Numbered from the stretch's first letter, positions 1 through 12,125 are shown. The stretch is DNA of 64,000 bases from Actinomucor elegans (GCA_026027325.1 JAMSLZ010000003.1:1550001-1614000); one strand, 5' to 3'. The notes: generated by a model from the sequence alone, not told the origin. Translations and numbers: made by a program.

Positions 1-251
1 TCCGTGGCGAAATCCAACAAGTTATTGACGGTAAGTTGCCCAAGGGTGACAATATGCTCAACAGAGCTCCTCACTCTCTCAAGACCTTAATGGCTGATAA
101 GTGGGACCGCCCTTACACTCGTGAAGTTGCTGCTTTCCCCATGCCTTATCTTCGTGAAAAGAAGTTCTGGCCTTCTATCTCTCGTATCGATGACGCCTAT
201 GGTGATCGTAACTTGATGTGTACTTGTCCTTCTCCCGAGGAGTACTTGTAA
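1..251 (+). CDS. GCV2: Glycine dehydrogenase (decarboxylating), P protein, C-terminal end (partial)
   Basis: Only the last 82 codons are inside the window, read from base 3 to the TAA at 249-251. The tail contains RIDDAYGDRNLMCTCPSPEE, which matches the highly conserved C-terminus of the glycine cleavage system P protein (family form RIDNVYGDRNL.C.CP). The P protein is a pyridoxal-phosphate enzyme of the mitochondrial matrix that decarboxylates glycine and passes the aminomethyl group to lipoylated H protein. The lysine-containing active site and the mitochondrial presequence lie upstream of the window and cannot be checked. No intron is seen in this part. Identification is firm from the tail motif; the gene symbol follows the yeast name. 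Confidence 0.93.
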   Translation, partial: RGEIQQVIDGKLPKGDNMLNRAPHSLKTLMADKWDRPYTREVAAFPMPYLREKKFWPSISRIDDAYGDRNLMCTCPSPEEYL

Positions 252-1020
252 TCTCCTTTTTTCTGTAATTGTATCCCATTTTATTTGTACTGTATAATAG
301 ACTATTATTTCTTTTCATTAATCAACCATCTATATCCCTTAAAAAGATTCTCTAAATAAACTATACATTGATGTTGATTATATGTGAACTGTTGACTCTT
401 GTGATCTATTCATTGTTGAGCTATTGGAGAATTTTCGAGGTGTCCAAATATAATAGGCGAGAGAGAGAGAGAAAAGAAAGAGCTGTTCTCTAGATGAAAG
501 TTGTAATACAGTCAAATCAATGCCAAAGGGCAATTTTTCATATATCAATTGAATATATAGAACAAAGCATAATATAATTGAAGTGTAAGCTTCGAAGGAC
601 AGTGAAGAATGTATGTCGAAGAGAATTTGTAAGACAAGATTAAAGAAAATCAAAATTAAGATCGAAAAGAAAATAAGATATCGTTTTTATTCCTTAAGCC
701 ATCAACCTTTTTATATATATTCTAGTGACTAATATTGATGTCTATCTTCACACCTTTATCCGTCGAACTTAGGAAAGGACACAGAACGAGAAGGCACAAT
801 CTAAACATAACCATGTCAAATTGACCCTTTATGCCCACTTCGAATGTAGACAGTCCGATTGACTAAAACTTATTACTACTGTATCTCAGGAACCAAGCAT
901 CATTAGAACTTTAAACAAAAAAGATATATCTCATTTTTCTCTCTTCAATATCTTTTATAGTAGGGACCTCGAAGAAACTGTCACTGAACAAGTGATATCA
1001 GCGAATTAACAAACTAGACA
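252..1020. other. Intergenic, no gene seen
   Basis: Roughly 770 bp of AT-rich sequence between the stop of the glycine decarboxylase gene and the Tc1 element. A short GA-rich tract (gagagagagagaga around 460) is present. A 91-codon open frame on the minus strand (378-653) is hydrophobic and low-complexity and is not supported as a gene. Confidence 0.6.
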
Positions 1021-1022
1021 TA

Positions 1023-1053
1023 CAGTGACTCGCAAAACTGTTCAAATGTTTGA
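1023..1053 (+). repeat. Left terminal inverted repeat of Tc1 element
   Basis: 31 bp, exact reverse complement of 2650-2680. It contains the 17-bp core GCAAAACTGTTCAAATG at 1032-1048, which recurs inverted at 1215-1231. Confidence 0.95.
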
Positions 1054-1397
1054 CATTTTTTTATAAATCGCATTCAAAATCAAACTTTTCTATCGCTGAT
1101 TTTGATGTCACTTATATTGTTGTAAAGAGCAAATCGTGTAGATTACATTCAAAAAAACTTTGGTCAAATATTTCCATTTATGGAATAGTTATTGTGACTT
1201 CAATTTGATTTATACATTTGAACAGTTTTGCATGCACAAGCTAAAATGGAAAAATCGTTGAACCACAAGTTGGCTTTTATTCCAAGGTCTCTTATATTTA
1301 ACATATGTCTTGGCTAACATATGAAGAAGATTTTACTACAATTATACGCTCACATTATATATCAACTTTTCCAATTTAAGTCTAAATATTGTTGGAC

Positions 1398-2428
1398 ATG
1401 CGCGCTATATCAACCGATCAATGTAACCAAATCATATCTCTTCTAAATTCCGGTCAAAGTGTTCGTAAAGTATCTGAAAAGGTTGGAGTTAGCATCGGTA
1501 CTGTATTCAACATCAGTAGATTAGAATGTTCTGGAAGAAAACTGTGCAAAAGTGGTAGACCCGAGGCCCTGTCTGGTGCTGATAAACGATATTGTGTACG
1601 TTTGATTACTAAAGGCAGAATGGATAACGCTGTTAAAGTCAAGAAACAGCTTCAAATTGATCATGGAATTCATGTTAGCGCTGATACTATTCGTAGAGCT
1701 CTCCGTAAGGAGGGTTTGGGAGCTATTGAAAAGAAGAAGCCTATGCTAAGTGTAAAAAATGCCAGAAAAAGGCTCGCATGGTGTAAAGCTCATCGTTATT
1801 GGACAATTGATGACTGGAAACGTGTGGTATGGTCAGATGAGACCAAAGTAAATCGCTTCAATTCGGATGGACGCACTTGGGCCTGGATTCGGGATGGTCA
1901 AACGTTGCAACCGCGACATATTAATGCTACACGGTAAAACATGGAGGAGGTAGTATTATGCTTTGGAGTGCGATTACATACGCTGGTGTTGGATGGATGT
2001 GCAAAATTGAAGGCCACATGGATAAAACACTATATAAGGAGATCTTAGAAGACGAACAGAGACAAACGATCGATTTTGCATGCGAAAATTTGGGTCTCCG
2101 GCGTGACCAAATCATATTCCAGCAGGACAACGACCCCAAACACACTTCAAATCTCGTAAAAGACTACCTTAAAGAACAGGAGTACCAAGTCATGGACTGG
2201 CCACCACAGTCACCAGACCTCAATCCTATCGAGAATATGTGGAGGTTATTGAAACTGCGCTTAAATGAGTATGAAGCACCTGCAAAAGGTATGAACGACC
2301 TGTTCGAAAGATCGAAGGAAGTTTGGTACGACATCATTAAGAAGGAGGAGTGCCAAAAGGTTATAGAAAGCATGCCAGAGCGTATTCAACAGTGTATCAA
2401 GGCAAAAGGTTACTGGACAAAGTATTAA
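1398..2428 (+). pseudogene. Tc1-family DD34E transposase, frameshifted
   Basis: Cut-and-paste DNA transposase. From the ATG at 1398 the frame gives an N-terminal helix-turn-helix pair (QVRKVSEKVGVS-type segment and GRPEALS linker), then the first catalytic aspartate in VVWSDETK. The frame stops at TAA 1935-1937. The protein continues in another frame from base 1934 (VKHGGGSIMLWSAI), with the second aspartate in FQQDNDPKHTS and the glutamate in SPDLNPIENMW. Exactly 34 residues separate the second D and the E, the Tc1 signature. All three catalytic residues and the C-terminus are present, so a single frame change near 1934 is the only visible lesion. It is too near to be an intron. Programmed frameshifting is possible, but I see no slippery heptamer, so a disabling mutation is the simpler reading. 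Confidence 0.92.
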
Positions 2429-2649
2429 ATGCCGTTTAAACACTGATATTTGTCATATTTGATATCCGTGCAAAACTGTTCAAATGATATTCTGATTTTC
2501 TGTGTCCGATTAAATTCCTTAAAATAGCAATTTATTAATAAATTTTTTTTTGAATACATTCCTGACTCTTTTCTCTTTCGAATGATATTAATTATATGGT
2601 ATGTTGATAATGAAGAACTTCAGGTTTGAACCCGATATTTAAAAAAGTA

Positions 2650-2680
2650 TCAAACATTTGAACAGTTTTGCGAGTCACTG
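2650..2680 (-). repeat. Right terminal inverted repeat of Tc1 element
   Basis: 31 bp, exact reverse complement of the left TIR, flanked outside by TA. The inverted partner of its core lies at 2470-2486 inside the element. Confidence 0.95.
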
Positions 2681-3028
2681 TATATCAGTACGGATGTGGA
2701 AAACTCAGAACACTTTGTCTTTGTATGTCCTTAAAAACTTGGAGTATGGTAGTACAGCTAGAACAAGTATATCAAACCTTCTTTCTTTCCTTAAAGCATT
2801 TATGATATGCTCTTCGCACTCCAGGTGGTAGACAGTCATCGGCTCTTTAGTCCTTTCGATGATCCTTCCTTTAGATTGTTTTTTTATTAAAGCTGGACAA
2901 AAGTATTAGCAAGAAAAGAAACAACGAAAGAAAAATGCAATGTTTATTGAGTCGCATTCAAAGCACTATTTGTGTGTCATTCACGATATTTTTTGTAATA
3001 GAAACCTGTTGTAAAGAACAACACAGTG

Positions 3029-3061
<33 letters not shown>
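3029..3061. repeat. Poly-A homopolymer tract, 33 nt
   Basis: Uninterrupted run of 33 A. It could be the tail of a retrotransposed sequence, but no target-site duplication or retroposed gene body was recognised on its 5' side. Assembly length may be unreliable. Confidence 0.9.
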
Positions 3062-3065
<4 letters not shown>

Positions 3066-4414
3066 CACTAAAATTATCCACAACACCTTTTTTGATACTT
3101 TTCTTAAACACATTTATGTCTTTTCGTTTGATTATTGCTGCCAATAATCCTGTAGTTTCATTTTTAAAGCGGCACCAAGCTGATAATAAAAGCAATAGAT
3201 CCAAGTACTTTAAAAGGTATGTTACCGTCTATTTTTTCTATTTGAATGGCTATGCTTACCTATTTTTTTTTTAGCATTACTAAGAACTATGCCATTGGTG
3301 CATCTGGCACGCGTCTTTTTTTTAAAAAAAAATGATTTGAAAAAATATTTGAAAGCTGTTTGACAAAATGAGTCGCCAATCAATACTTTGCCTAGCTGTA
3401 TTGGTATTGTTAAAGCCTTTGAAAAAAGATAAGTTTAATACTATTTTATATTTCTTTTCATCGTAGAAATAAAATTAATTCACGAAATGGAAGACAGAGA
3501 GGATTATCATGTAACATTGTATTAATAGTATGTAAAAACTTCCGGACGGCGATTTTGCTATATGGTAGACGTCGCCAAGAAAGAAAAGTACTAGAGAATA
3601 GAGATAATGACCAGAATTGTTTACAATGTCGAGGTAGTACATATAGGTATGACAGTTGCTTCAGTTTCGTAGTAAGAAAAAAAGATAATTTTTTCCTCTC
3701 TCGATAAACAGTGTCAGTGCAGTACAGTTGTGGCAATCACCTATCACACAGCCACCGCTTTGTTTTTATAAAACCCAGCGTCCTGTGTGTTTGCAAATAA
3801 TAGTATTTTGTTGAAGTATTATTTAAAAATATCGAAAGATCCGTTTCCACAAGTAAAAAAAAAAGATTTACTTCTGATACAAAGGGTGTGTTGCATTCGT
3901 CTTCTTGGTGTAGAAGATCTACTACCCGTTATTCACCTTGACAAAGCTGAACTTATCATCTGCATTCGTTGACGGAGCGGCTGTAGCATCATCGTTATTG
4001 TGTTTGTTGGTAATGATGATTTTGTTCCTTGAGATGACTTTGTTAGATGCAAAAAGGTACATGAGGATTTCTGAATAGGACACGTCTCTCTGAAAAGTGC
4101 ACCATGTTGTTCGAAACCATGAGAGGTGTTTGCCCAATTGTTTGTAATCCAGGTGTCCGACATGTATATTGATACTGTTTCGATGTCTTGTGTTGCTGTC
4201 TATTCATCTGGTCAGCATGGCGGTATGTGCTTTGAACGTCAGCATCACAGCCAGTATCGGTTTTAAGAATCGCAAAGATTCAATAGAGTGAGGGATGTGA
4301 AAATCGGATCATAGCAGCATCACATATAAACCGTCGCTAGCAAGATGACGTATGGAAAATAGACAATTGGCCTTAGAAAACTGGAAAATTCAAGTAAATT
4401 TGTCGTTCATTTTG

Positions 4415-4590
4415 CTATGTGACAGCATCTCATAATTTGTCAGTGCTGTCTTTAGCTTCACAAACTAAGTTGGCCATGTACATAATCATCTTGGCAGCAT
4501 CATCGACTTTTGTTACCTCTATTGTGACCAGGCCATACTTTTGGTTACCGATATCCACAGCCAGTCTGGCATCCATCTTAAAACCTATCA
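4415..4590 (-). pseudogene. Decayed fragment of a repetitive hypothetical ORF family
   Basis: The minus strand reads about 50 codons (MDARLAVDIGNQKYGLVTIE, then VTKVDDAAKMIMYMANLVCE) before a stop, with further interrupted coding-like segments down to about 3930. From memory it resembles recurring uncharacterised proteins of Mucorales genomes, but I can give no family name. A second, differently placed piece that may belong to the same kind of protein lies at 60930-61340. Treat it as a relic, not a gene. Confidence 0.35.
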
Positions 4591-5846
4591 CATCATTACA
4601 AAAAAAACATCGCTACTACACATATCTAATTGTAGTCTATGGGGGTGTCTATTGGTCGTCTTTAAGTAACAATTAGGTAAAAATTATCTGCCACTATACA
4701 AATGAAGAAAACCCCCGCTAGTGTGGCTAATGACCAAGCATCACGCCGGTAGACATGTCTATTTGCTGAGTACTGTCAAAATAAAGTGAATGTTTATCAA
4801 TAACAAAAATAAATTGGGAATGCTTAATAGAATGGATTATGTGTAATTCGACGGATTTTGTTGATAATATGTGGAAAGGAAGCTTTTTTTATTAAAAAAA
4901 AGAGGGTAGAGCTGACATTTATGCGTTTTAGAGCATCTACAATTGTCATAATAACTTGTTAATGTAAAAATCGAATTTCTTTATATCTTGTAATATTTGA
5001 CCGTTTGGAAATCTGTCGGACAAAACATGTGATTATTTTTCATTTTTCTATTCTCTTCCTTCAGGAACGACAGGGCGATGCGCCATACCATCTTTTTCTA
5101 GATATCCATACCCTAAATCGTACCACCATCATGCCGCATGCTAACTTGTGAAAGCCTTCCTCTGTAAAAACAATTAAAGATACTAAAAAACGTGCTGAAG
5201 TGCCCTCATCTTGCCATCTAAGAATATTGGCTTAGTTTTGATATCCTTTACCTTTAATAAAGTTATGAAATTGAAACAGACTTTGTTCGTGTTGTAGCTT
5301 CTCAGTGGAAAGAAAACGCAGTTAAACCCTTTTCTCATGCTGTTGATACTTCTCTTAATATTAGATATCTTCATGTAAAAGCTGATGGCTATATTACAGC
5401 ATGGTATTTTAGAAGAGAGCATTCACTCGTTGTCCTATATATTGTGCCATTGAAATTTATGACACTGTTATTACTCTACTATCTATACCACTATATGTAT
5501 TCTCATTGTTTTACATTTCATTTTATTCTTGTTATCCTCAAATTTTGTTTAATGCAACTCAAAGTATATTTTTATTTATAAAAAAACATGACTGATTGCT
5601 GTAAACGAAATAGTACATATATCAACGTCTGGTCGAGGAATAACTAAATAGTTTCTAACAGAACTGTTGTGATACGATTTTCATACGTAAGTGAAATTTT
5701 TATAAGTTCTATTATGTTACCTTTTTCTTGTGTATGATTTTTTTTTTAACTGTTCAAAGGCAAGGCGAAAAATATAGAGACAAACATTTACAAGAATATG
5801 TATAAATGGCTAGTCTTTTTTGAACTTTTCCCAGTTTGTTGGTCTA

Positions 5847-8800
5847 TTATGCGATGCACGATACATTGGGCTGTTTACTCTCAAGTTGATTGGAACTGCA
5901 GATGGCCTGTTGAAGAGCAAAATAAGTGATGGAATCATTATTAGATCTGAGTTCTTTGTACCTTCCATGTGCGCATTGAAAGGGAAAATTACATTTAGCC
6001 AATTCTCGGACTATCGTTTCACACTGGTTTAAGCTTAGTTCATCATTAAACATGATAGCACCTATTAGAAAGAAACCATCAGCTACAGGCGATCATGTTA
6101 ATGATCAACGTACTTCTACAGGCTTTAGACTTTAGCATCTCCATGATGCCTTTTGGACACGTCTTGATTAAAGCAGATTCTTCTTTCTGCTCTGCCATCC
6201 AATATACATGATCTCGAATCAATGCTTTCAATAAGTCATGATTGACAATACATCGGTCTACTATTAGGTTTGGTAATCGTGTGACATAAACTCTATTTTT
6301 ACTACTGTCGTTTTCAAAATGACTCGATGTTTCCTCTGTATTGAAATAGCGAGACTGAGATAGAATTGCTTCTTCTTGCTCCGTATGACGATTGATAACA
6401 CGATTCATCATGGTTGTCGTAATGTGAATACCCCAGATTTTCAAGTATTTAGAGATGCGCTCGCTTGTTACCAACTGAAATTCTGACGCGGAATCCAAAT
6501 CAATCGTGATAGGAGGCTCAAGCATTGCTATGGATGTAATATTTTTTAGCATAACTTCCAACTTGATACGTTCGTCTGCAGCATGTTGATCGATCATGAT
6601 CAGGTTGTTATTATGCAATAACTTAATGGCGATATATTTTTTGTCGACTTGACCCAGTACCTTGGCATGTTCAAAATCCGACCTTGTCAGCTTATTTGGT
6701 ATTTCCAATGAAAGGTCTGGAAAGTGCTGCTGTTGCTGCTTTTTCCTTTTGCTGCTGTCCAACTCAGAGGCAGGGTCTACACTCGGCCCTGAATCGCTGC
6801 AAAGTGAACTATAAGCTCTCTTTAGATGAGATCTATCAATGGTATTTTCATGATGCTGGTACTGGTGCTGAGCTCTCATCTGCATATCTGAACTTTGTGT
6901 TTCTGGCGGTGAAAGATACCTGCACAATCACGTTAACATTATCCATGCGCATAACTTTAAATAATAACATACGAGTTGCCTGTTCGTTTATCGATATATA
7001 GCATTTTTTGCTTATTTGGGTCCCACCAGGTGATGTACGATTCATCCTCTTCTTCGTCCGGCCTCGGTAGCGAACTGGCGGCACTGTTATCACTGTGCCT
7101 CGTGGCAATATACTGTGTGTAGCCAGTTGTTGAAGAGGATAACACCGAAGGAGTATGAGCTAAATATGGACTGCATTTACTAATATTAGAACTGCTTGCA
7201 GCTGATTTTGTCTTTTTGCTACTTGACGGTTCTTTGTCCTTGCTCAAAAACCCAGAGAGTCTTAGAAATGCAGCTGTAAATCTTTTCAGCATAGACTCCA
7301 TAGCATGAAAGGATGCAAACTCAGTTAGCATTTCCAGATACATGTTGATATCATAGCTACTCCAGTTTGGACAAATGAACTTGATCAAAAAGATTGGATG
7401 TTTTTGAATAAAACGTCCTATATAAAAAAATACTATACGTATAAAAAATAATCAAATGATATAAGATAGTAACGTACCCTTGCCCTTTCGCGTGGTAATA
7501 CGATCTTTATCCTGTCAAAAAAAAAAGATTAGATAGAATTCAAAATTGATATCTTTTACTTACTGCCGTATCTGAAAAGGTGCTAGCAAGAAACATATCT
7601 GATACAATCTTGTACAAGACATTATCGGGTGGAAGATAGTAATTGTTCATATCTAAATTTACATGATAATTAGAACATACCGCGGGTTGTAATGAATGAT
7701 GCTGTACATATATATTGATGGGCCTATATTTCTATATATGAGTATAATATAGACTTATGGGGCGTGTTAATCTAATAACCGACCTTGTTCGGGTAACTTA
7801 TTGTGGAGAAGAAACCATCGATTTTGATGGCATCCTCGTGCATACTTGAGCTTTTGACATGCTAAACACAGTTAGTCTCGTTTATCCATCAAAGTGATTG
7901 GTTACCACCCCATGTATTTTTCTCTATTTCATACTCCATGATAAAAAATGGTTTCACATACCTTGGTCAAATCATATCCGAACAGCTGTCGAAAGGTATC
8001 TAAAGAGGTATTTGCCTGATTTTTATAGTCAGTATAACAGCAGACGTTTTTTTTTTTTTTGTTAAAATACCTTTCTCACAATCAAGATCTTGGTGTTACG
8101 ATCACTATCAACCAAAGTAAAGCTGACATAATGAAATACAAGAGCAAAAGTCATAATGAGTCGTTTCACAGACTCAATAATGACGACATGCTGATATGCT
8201 GTAGCAGTCTGCTTACGTCTTACAGGAAACTTGTATGGAAAAATGAGAAGTTGGGAAAACTTGGAGCAAAATTTGAACTTACCTTATAGAACAAATCCCG
8301 CACTATCACACTTGTTCCTGGGTGGGCTTTCTTTGTATGTCGAGCAGGTGAGATTTCACCAATGATTGTTCCGTCCTAGATAAAAAAAAATAAAATAAAA
8401 AAAGCGGGGTCCCCGGGTTTATCATCAAACTTCCAACAGCTGTTGCATTTATTTTTATTAGTTTTTACCTTCCAAAAACCCTCGTATGTTTCTTTTGATA
8501 GATAATGCCTTGATATTATTTGAGTGAAAGATTCATTTGTAATAGCAGCTAAAGCTATTTTTTTCTTATCAGTTGGAAAGATTGTGGGGAAAACTGAGGT
8601 TTCAAAATGAAACTGTTACCTTCACCTCGGAATCCAAAAGTTTTTAATTGATTCATATCTGACAAAGAGTGGCATTTTGATGTAACTTGAAAGAAAAAAT
8701 ATTAGTTACACGAAACCTTAAAATATTGAGATTGAGTTTCTTTCAAACTCACCGTGTCTCTGGCCAATTTTGCTTAGGTTTGGAATACCGTAGCCGTTAT

Positions 8801-9100
8801 CATTGACTTGCAAGGTAAACTTCTCAGTGCTTAGAAGGATATCAACACATGTTGCATTTGCGTCGAGTGCTTTTCTCCCCCTCAGGTTAACACCAGTTTT
8901 AATTTTGCATACATTTTTTTTATGTCATTACCATTATAAATGAGTTCTTTTAGACATTGCGTAAGTGAACTAATGACAAGAGATCTAGTGTTTCTAGTTA
9001 AAAAAAAAAAATAGCGTATAGCCTAAAGTTCTCGAGAAACTCACGATCTTAATTGATGAATAACACTAGTATCCAGTAGCTGAATATTATCTAAAGACAT
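5847..9100 (-). CDS. MLH3: DNA mismatch repair protein MLH3 (MutL homologue)
   Basis: Fourteen exons, 2430 nt of coding sequence, 809 aa: 9100-9045, 8984-8932, 8869-8753, 8685-8620, 8554-8469, 8375-8283, 8229-8071, 8015-7962, 7861-7784, 7731-7564, 7511-7478, 7417-6973, 6919-6114, 6061-5847. The N-terminal GHKL ATPase region is clear: LRSSLVISSLTQCLKELIYN (Walker-type Glu and Asn), VNDNGYGI (motif II), TSKCHS, TFGFRGEALAA (motif III) and VIVRDLFYKFPVRRK. The C-terminal domain carries the endonuclease metal motif DQHAADERIKLE near residue 580, KTCPKGIMEMLKSKACRSAI and CNFPFQCAHGR, all typical of Mlh3. It should pair with Mlh1 in mismatch repair and meiotic crossover resolution in the nucleus. 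It is divergently transcribed from the transporter gene at 9692. Splice choices at the second exon start (8984 or 8996) are slightly uncertain. Confidence 0.92.
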
Positions 9101-9691
9101 CGTATTGGTTAGACACGTCTTGGGAGCTTCAGAATATAAAAAAAAGAAAACCAAGAACGCGTCCGCGTAGAGAAGCCACGTCAGGAAAAAAGGTCACACT
9201 ACTTATAAGGCAGTTTTGTTTTTTATCTGTTCAAAACCTGGGACCTAATTTGATTTGATCCTCGCTGGAATGTAAGCTGAATCTTGAAGATTCCTTTAAT
9301 AGTCAAAAAAGATGATTTTCTGCTTACTGTTGTTCTATTTGTTTGTGTAAACACTATTTTATCACTATCTCTTTAAAAAAGTAATACAAGCTAACTATTC
9401 TATTAAATCGGATATGTAGATCTAAAGTTCGTAGTATCCCTAGATATAGCATCGATATAACGGGTTAATAGTTTCCTTTTTCTCACGCTGGTAAATCCTT
9501 TTGTTTCACCTTTCAAGATTAAAAGAAGGTGATATTATTGGTTACGATATTGAAGGGTACTTCTTGACCATTAAATGTCCGTTTCTCGATTCAACTTGTA
9601 TAAATAGACAGTCGATTCTCGGTCTGTTTTGTTGTTTTATTAACTTCTTATTTCATTATCAAATTCTATCCTATAACATTTCAATTGAATA
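9101..9691. promoter_or_regulatory. Divergent intergenic region between MLH3 and amino-acid transporter
   Basis: About 590 bp separating two start codons that point away from each other, so it must hold both promoters. Nothing beyond AT-rich sequence and short T runs is recognisable; no specific operator is claimed. Confidence 0.5.
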
Positions 9692-11159
9692 ATGAATAAT
9701 AATCCTACTACGTTTGACGTGAAGCCTGTCTCTCAACCTTCTTCTATTATTCATGAAAAGTACCAAGAAGATCAATATGAGCATTCGCTTACTGAAGAGC
9801 AAGTAGAGCATGTACCTGAAGGAACTGCCTCTCCCGGTAAAGCTTTGTTCATGTTATTGAAAGCTTTTATTGGTACAGGTGTCATTTTCTTGCCTGGCTC
9901 GTACGTAGAATAATGTTGCTTTATATGGACTGATATACTGACTATTTTTTATGTAGCTTTGTCAGTGGCGGTTTAATCTTGTCTATTGTACTTATGATTG
10001 TCTTGGCTATTCTTTGTGTTATTGCTTTTCAAATTCTTGTTTCTACGCAGCAAAAGATTGGTGGCTCCTATGGTGATGTCGCTCAACATCTCTATGGTCC
10101 TTGGTTAAAGCATTTGATTCACTTCTTCTTGTGTATCTCTCAAATGGGTTTCGTCGCTTCTTACTTGATCTTTATCTCTGAAAACATTGGCATTGTAGTT
10201 GATACTCTCAATGAATGTAACGCTCCTTTCGAGCCCAAGTACTATATCTGGATTGTTCTTATTGCTATTATTCCCATCACTTGGGTTAGAAAGATCGCTA
10301 GATTATCTTGGGTTGCTATCATTGCTGATACCTTTATCGCTTTCGGTCTCATCTGTATCTTGTACTTCTGCTCTAACCAAATCGCTCAAAACGGTATTGG
10401 CAAGAACATCATCATGGTCAACCAAAACACTTTTGGTTTAATGATCGGTACTGCTGTCTTCTCCTTTGAGGGTATTGGCATGGGTAAGTTTATCAACAAA
10501 AGTTACTTGATTACATTCAGTATATCTCATACTTCTTTTTTCTAGTCTTGCCTATTGTTCAAGGTATGAAGGATCCCAAAAAGTTCCCTATGGTCTTGAA
10601 TGTTGGTATGCTCATCTGTACCATTGTCTTTACTCTTATTGGTGCCATTGGTTATATCGCTTATGGTGACATTACTCAAGCTAGTGTTGTTGCAAACATC
10701 CCAAGAATCCCTTTGTCCATCACTGTCCAACTCCTTTACGCTATTGCCATGATCTTGACTTCTCCCTTCATGCTTTACCCTCCCTTGACTATTCTTGAAA
10801 AGTACATCTTTGGTGAACGTTCTGGTAGAAAGAGCGTGAAGGTCAAGATGGCTAAGAACTTTGTTCGTTCCATGGTTGCCATTATTTGTGCTGTCGTCAG
10901 TTTCAGTGTCGGTGCTTCCAACTTGAACAAGTTTGTCGCTCTTGTTGGTTCCGTTGCCTGTATGCCTCTCTGTTTCATTTTCCCTGGTCTTTTCCATTAC
11001 AAGGTCACCACCAGCCGTAATGCTAGAATTCTTGATATCCTTCTTGTTATTTGGGGTTTCGGTATCATGATCTATACCATGTACGTCAACATTGACTCTT
11101 GGATCCACCCTATCGCCTCTACAGGTGTTGTCATTAATATGACCAACTGTGAAGTCTAA
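9692..11159 (+). CDS. Vacuolar amino-acid transporter, AVT3/AVT4 type (AAAP family)
   Basis: Exons 9692-9900, 9957-10483 and 10546-11159 give 449 aa. A soluble acidic N-terminus of about 45 residues precedes GKALFMLLKAFIGTGVIFLP, the conserved first membrane segment of the amino acid/auxin permease family. About eleven hydrophobic segments follow, including AVFSFEGIGMVLPIVQGMKD, the segment typical of yeast Avt3/Avt4 and animal SLC36 proteins. These export neutral amino acids from the vacuole by proton coupling. Both introns have clean GT-AG borders (56 and 62 nt). Codon use is strongly biased towards pyrimidine-ending codons, as in RanBP1 and CBF5 here, suggesting high expression. That bias also creates a long antisense open frame with no coding value. 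Substrate specificity is not deducible. Confidence 0.9.
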
Positions 11160-12125
11160 TTGAATGTTCGTTGATCGACATTATGCTTACTAAGCCTTCC
11201 TCTTTTCTTTACTTGTATATAACAAAACTAATGTACTTTTATCTTATACTTTTTTATACATATATATTTCTATTATATCTTCAGTTATCCTTTAACAACA
11301 GTTGCGAGTTATATACATCGCATCTCTTTTTATTTCGTAATAAACTATAAAAAAAAATACAATCAAAACCCTCTAATACGACCCTTCATTTTTTCTCTCA
11401 AATGTGTAGTAGTACCAAGATACTTGGCGGGTAAAATGTGAGAAAGCTATCTTTAAAAAAAGGATTTTTTTTTTCTTTCTTTGCTACAAGGCATTGTCTC
11501 ATTGGTTGAAATCGATATTTTTACTCTTTTATACATATATATATTGTCTACACACCAAACGAACGAGACACATCTGTGATGATACGCGTAGCAATATAAA
11601 AAAGGGCTGATAATCTATAAGATATGGGGTTTTATCTCGATTTACCGTTATCAATCATATTGATAACTAAATGAATAGGGGCGAGCTTTTAATTCTATAT
11701 CGATCGGGCTTTTGCTGCTCTTCTGTGAGTGGTATCTTATCTATGGACTAATACTTCATCCGCGATAGTGTTACGATAGATCGGTAACACGAAAAGTAAC
11801 TGAGATCAAATCTTCTTCCAATCATGAACACGAACAGTTTGACTTGCGCTGATTGTCTACCTTTTTTTTTTTTTTTTGCAAAGTATCTAAACAGCTATAG
11901 TCCGGCTTCTCAGCAGAAAGTGATCTGCTCTGGATAGTGATCGGAAATACATATGATATTTTTAGTATCTTTCTTTCAATGATTGGTGCACTTTTTAAAG
12001 GTATAATATTCAAAACAAAAGTCAAGTTACTTGTTGAACCTGTTTTAAATATAATCGCAAAACATTTACTAAACATTTTATTTGTTAATTGGTAAGCATA
12101 TGACTATGGTGATACACAGACGCGC
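11160..12125. other. Intergenic, no gene seen
   Basis: Nearly 1 kb between the convergent ends of the transporter and the IML2-like gene. It contains A/T homopolymers (for example 11862-11878) and an 84-codon minus-strand frame (11822-12076) with no recognisable features. Confidence 0.5.

Larger units (their letters stand above)
1023..2680 (+). mobile_element. Tc1/mariner transposon, 1658 bp, TIRs and TA target duplication
   Basis: A complete element with perfect 31-bp terminal inverted repeats: the left end (1023-1053) begins CAGTGACTCGCAAAACTG and the right end (2650-2680) is its exact reverse complement. The dinucleotide TA directly flanks both ends (1021-1022 and 2681-2682), which is the standard Tc1/mariner target-site duplication. 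Inside each arm is a second copy of the 17-bp core of the repeat (1215-1231 and 2470-2486), placed in the opposite orientation to its outer copy. The interior carries one DD34E transposase gene broken by a frameshift. Perfect TIRs argue for fairly recent insertion. Confidence 0.95.
2683..5846. other. Gene-poor region with homopolymer tract and decayed coding remnants
   Basis: About 3.2 kb with no intact gene. It contains a 33-nt A run (3029-3061) and minus-strand remnants around 3930-4600 described separately. Open frames of 60-92 codons exist on both strands, but none has a recognisable motif or a splice context. Confidence 0.5.

Noticed and set aside
3029..3061. Poly-A tract as the tail of a retrotransposed gene
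   Set aside because: No gene body, reverse-transcriptase remnant or flanking target duplication was recognised next to it.
7653..7680. A 28-nt GT-AG intron inside MLH3
   Set aside because: Removing it breaks the frame with an immediate stop, while reading through is open and keeps the exon sum in whole codons.
10542..11108. 188-codon open frame antisense to the amino-acid transporter
   Set aside because: It mirrors the last exon exactly and its composition (Asn, Asp, Thr, Ser rich) is what the biased codon use of the sense gene produces on the other strand; the sense frame has family motifs.
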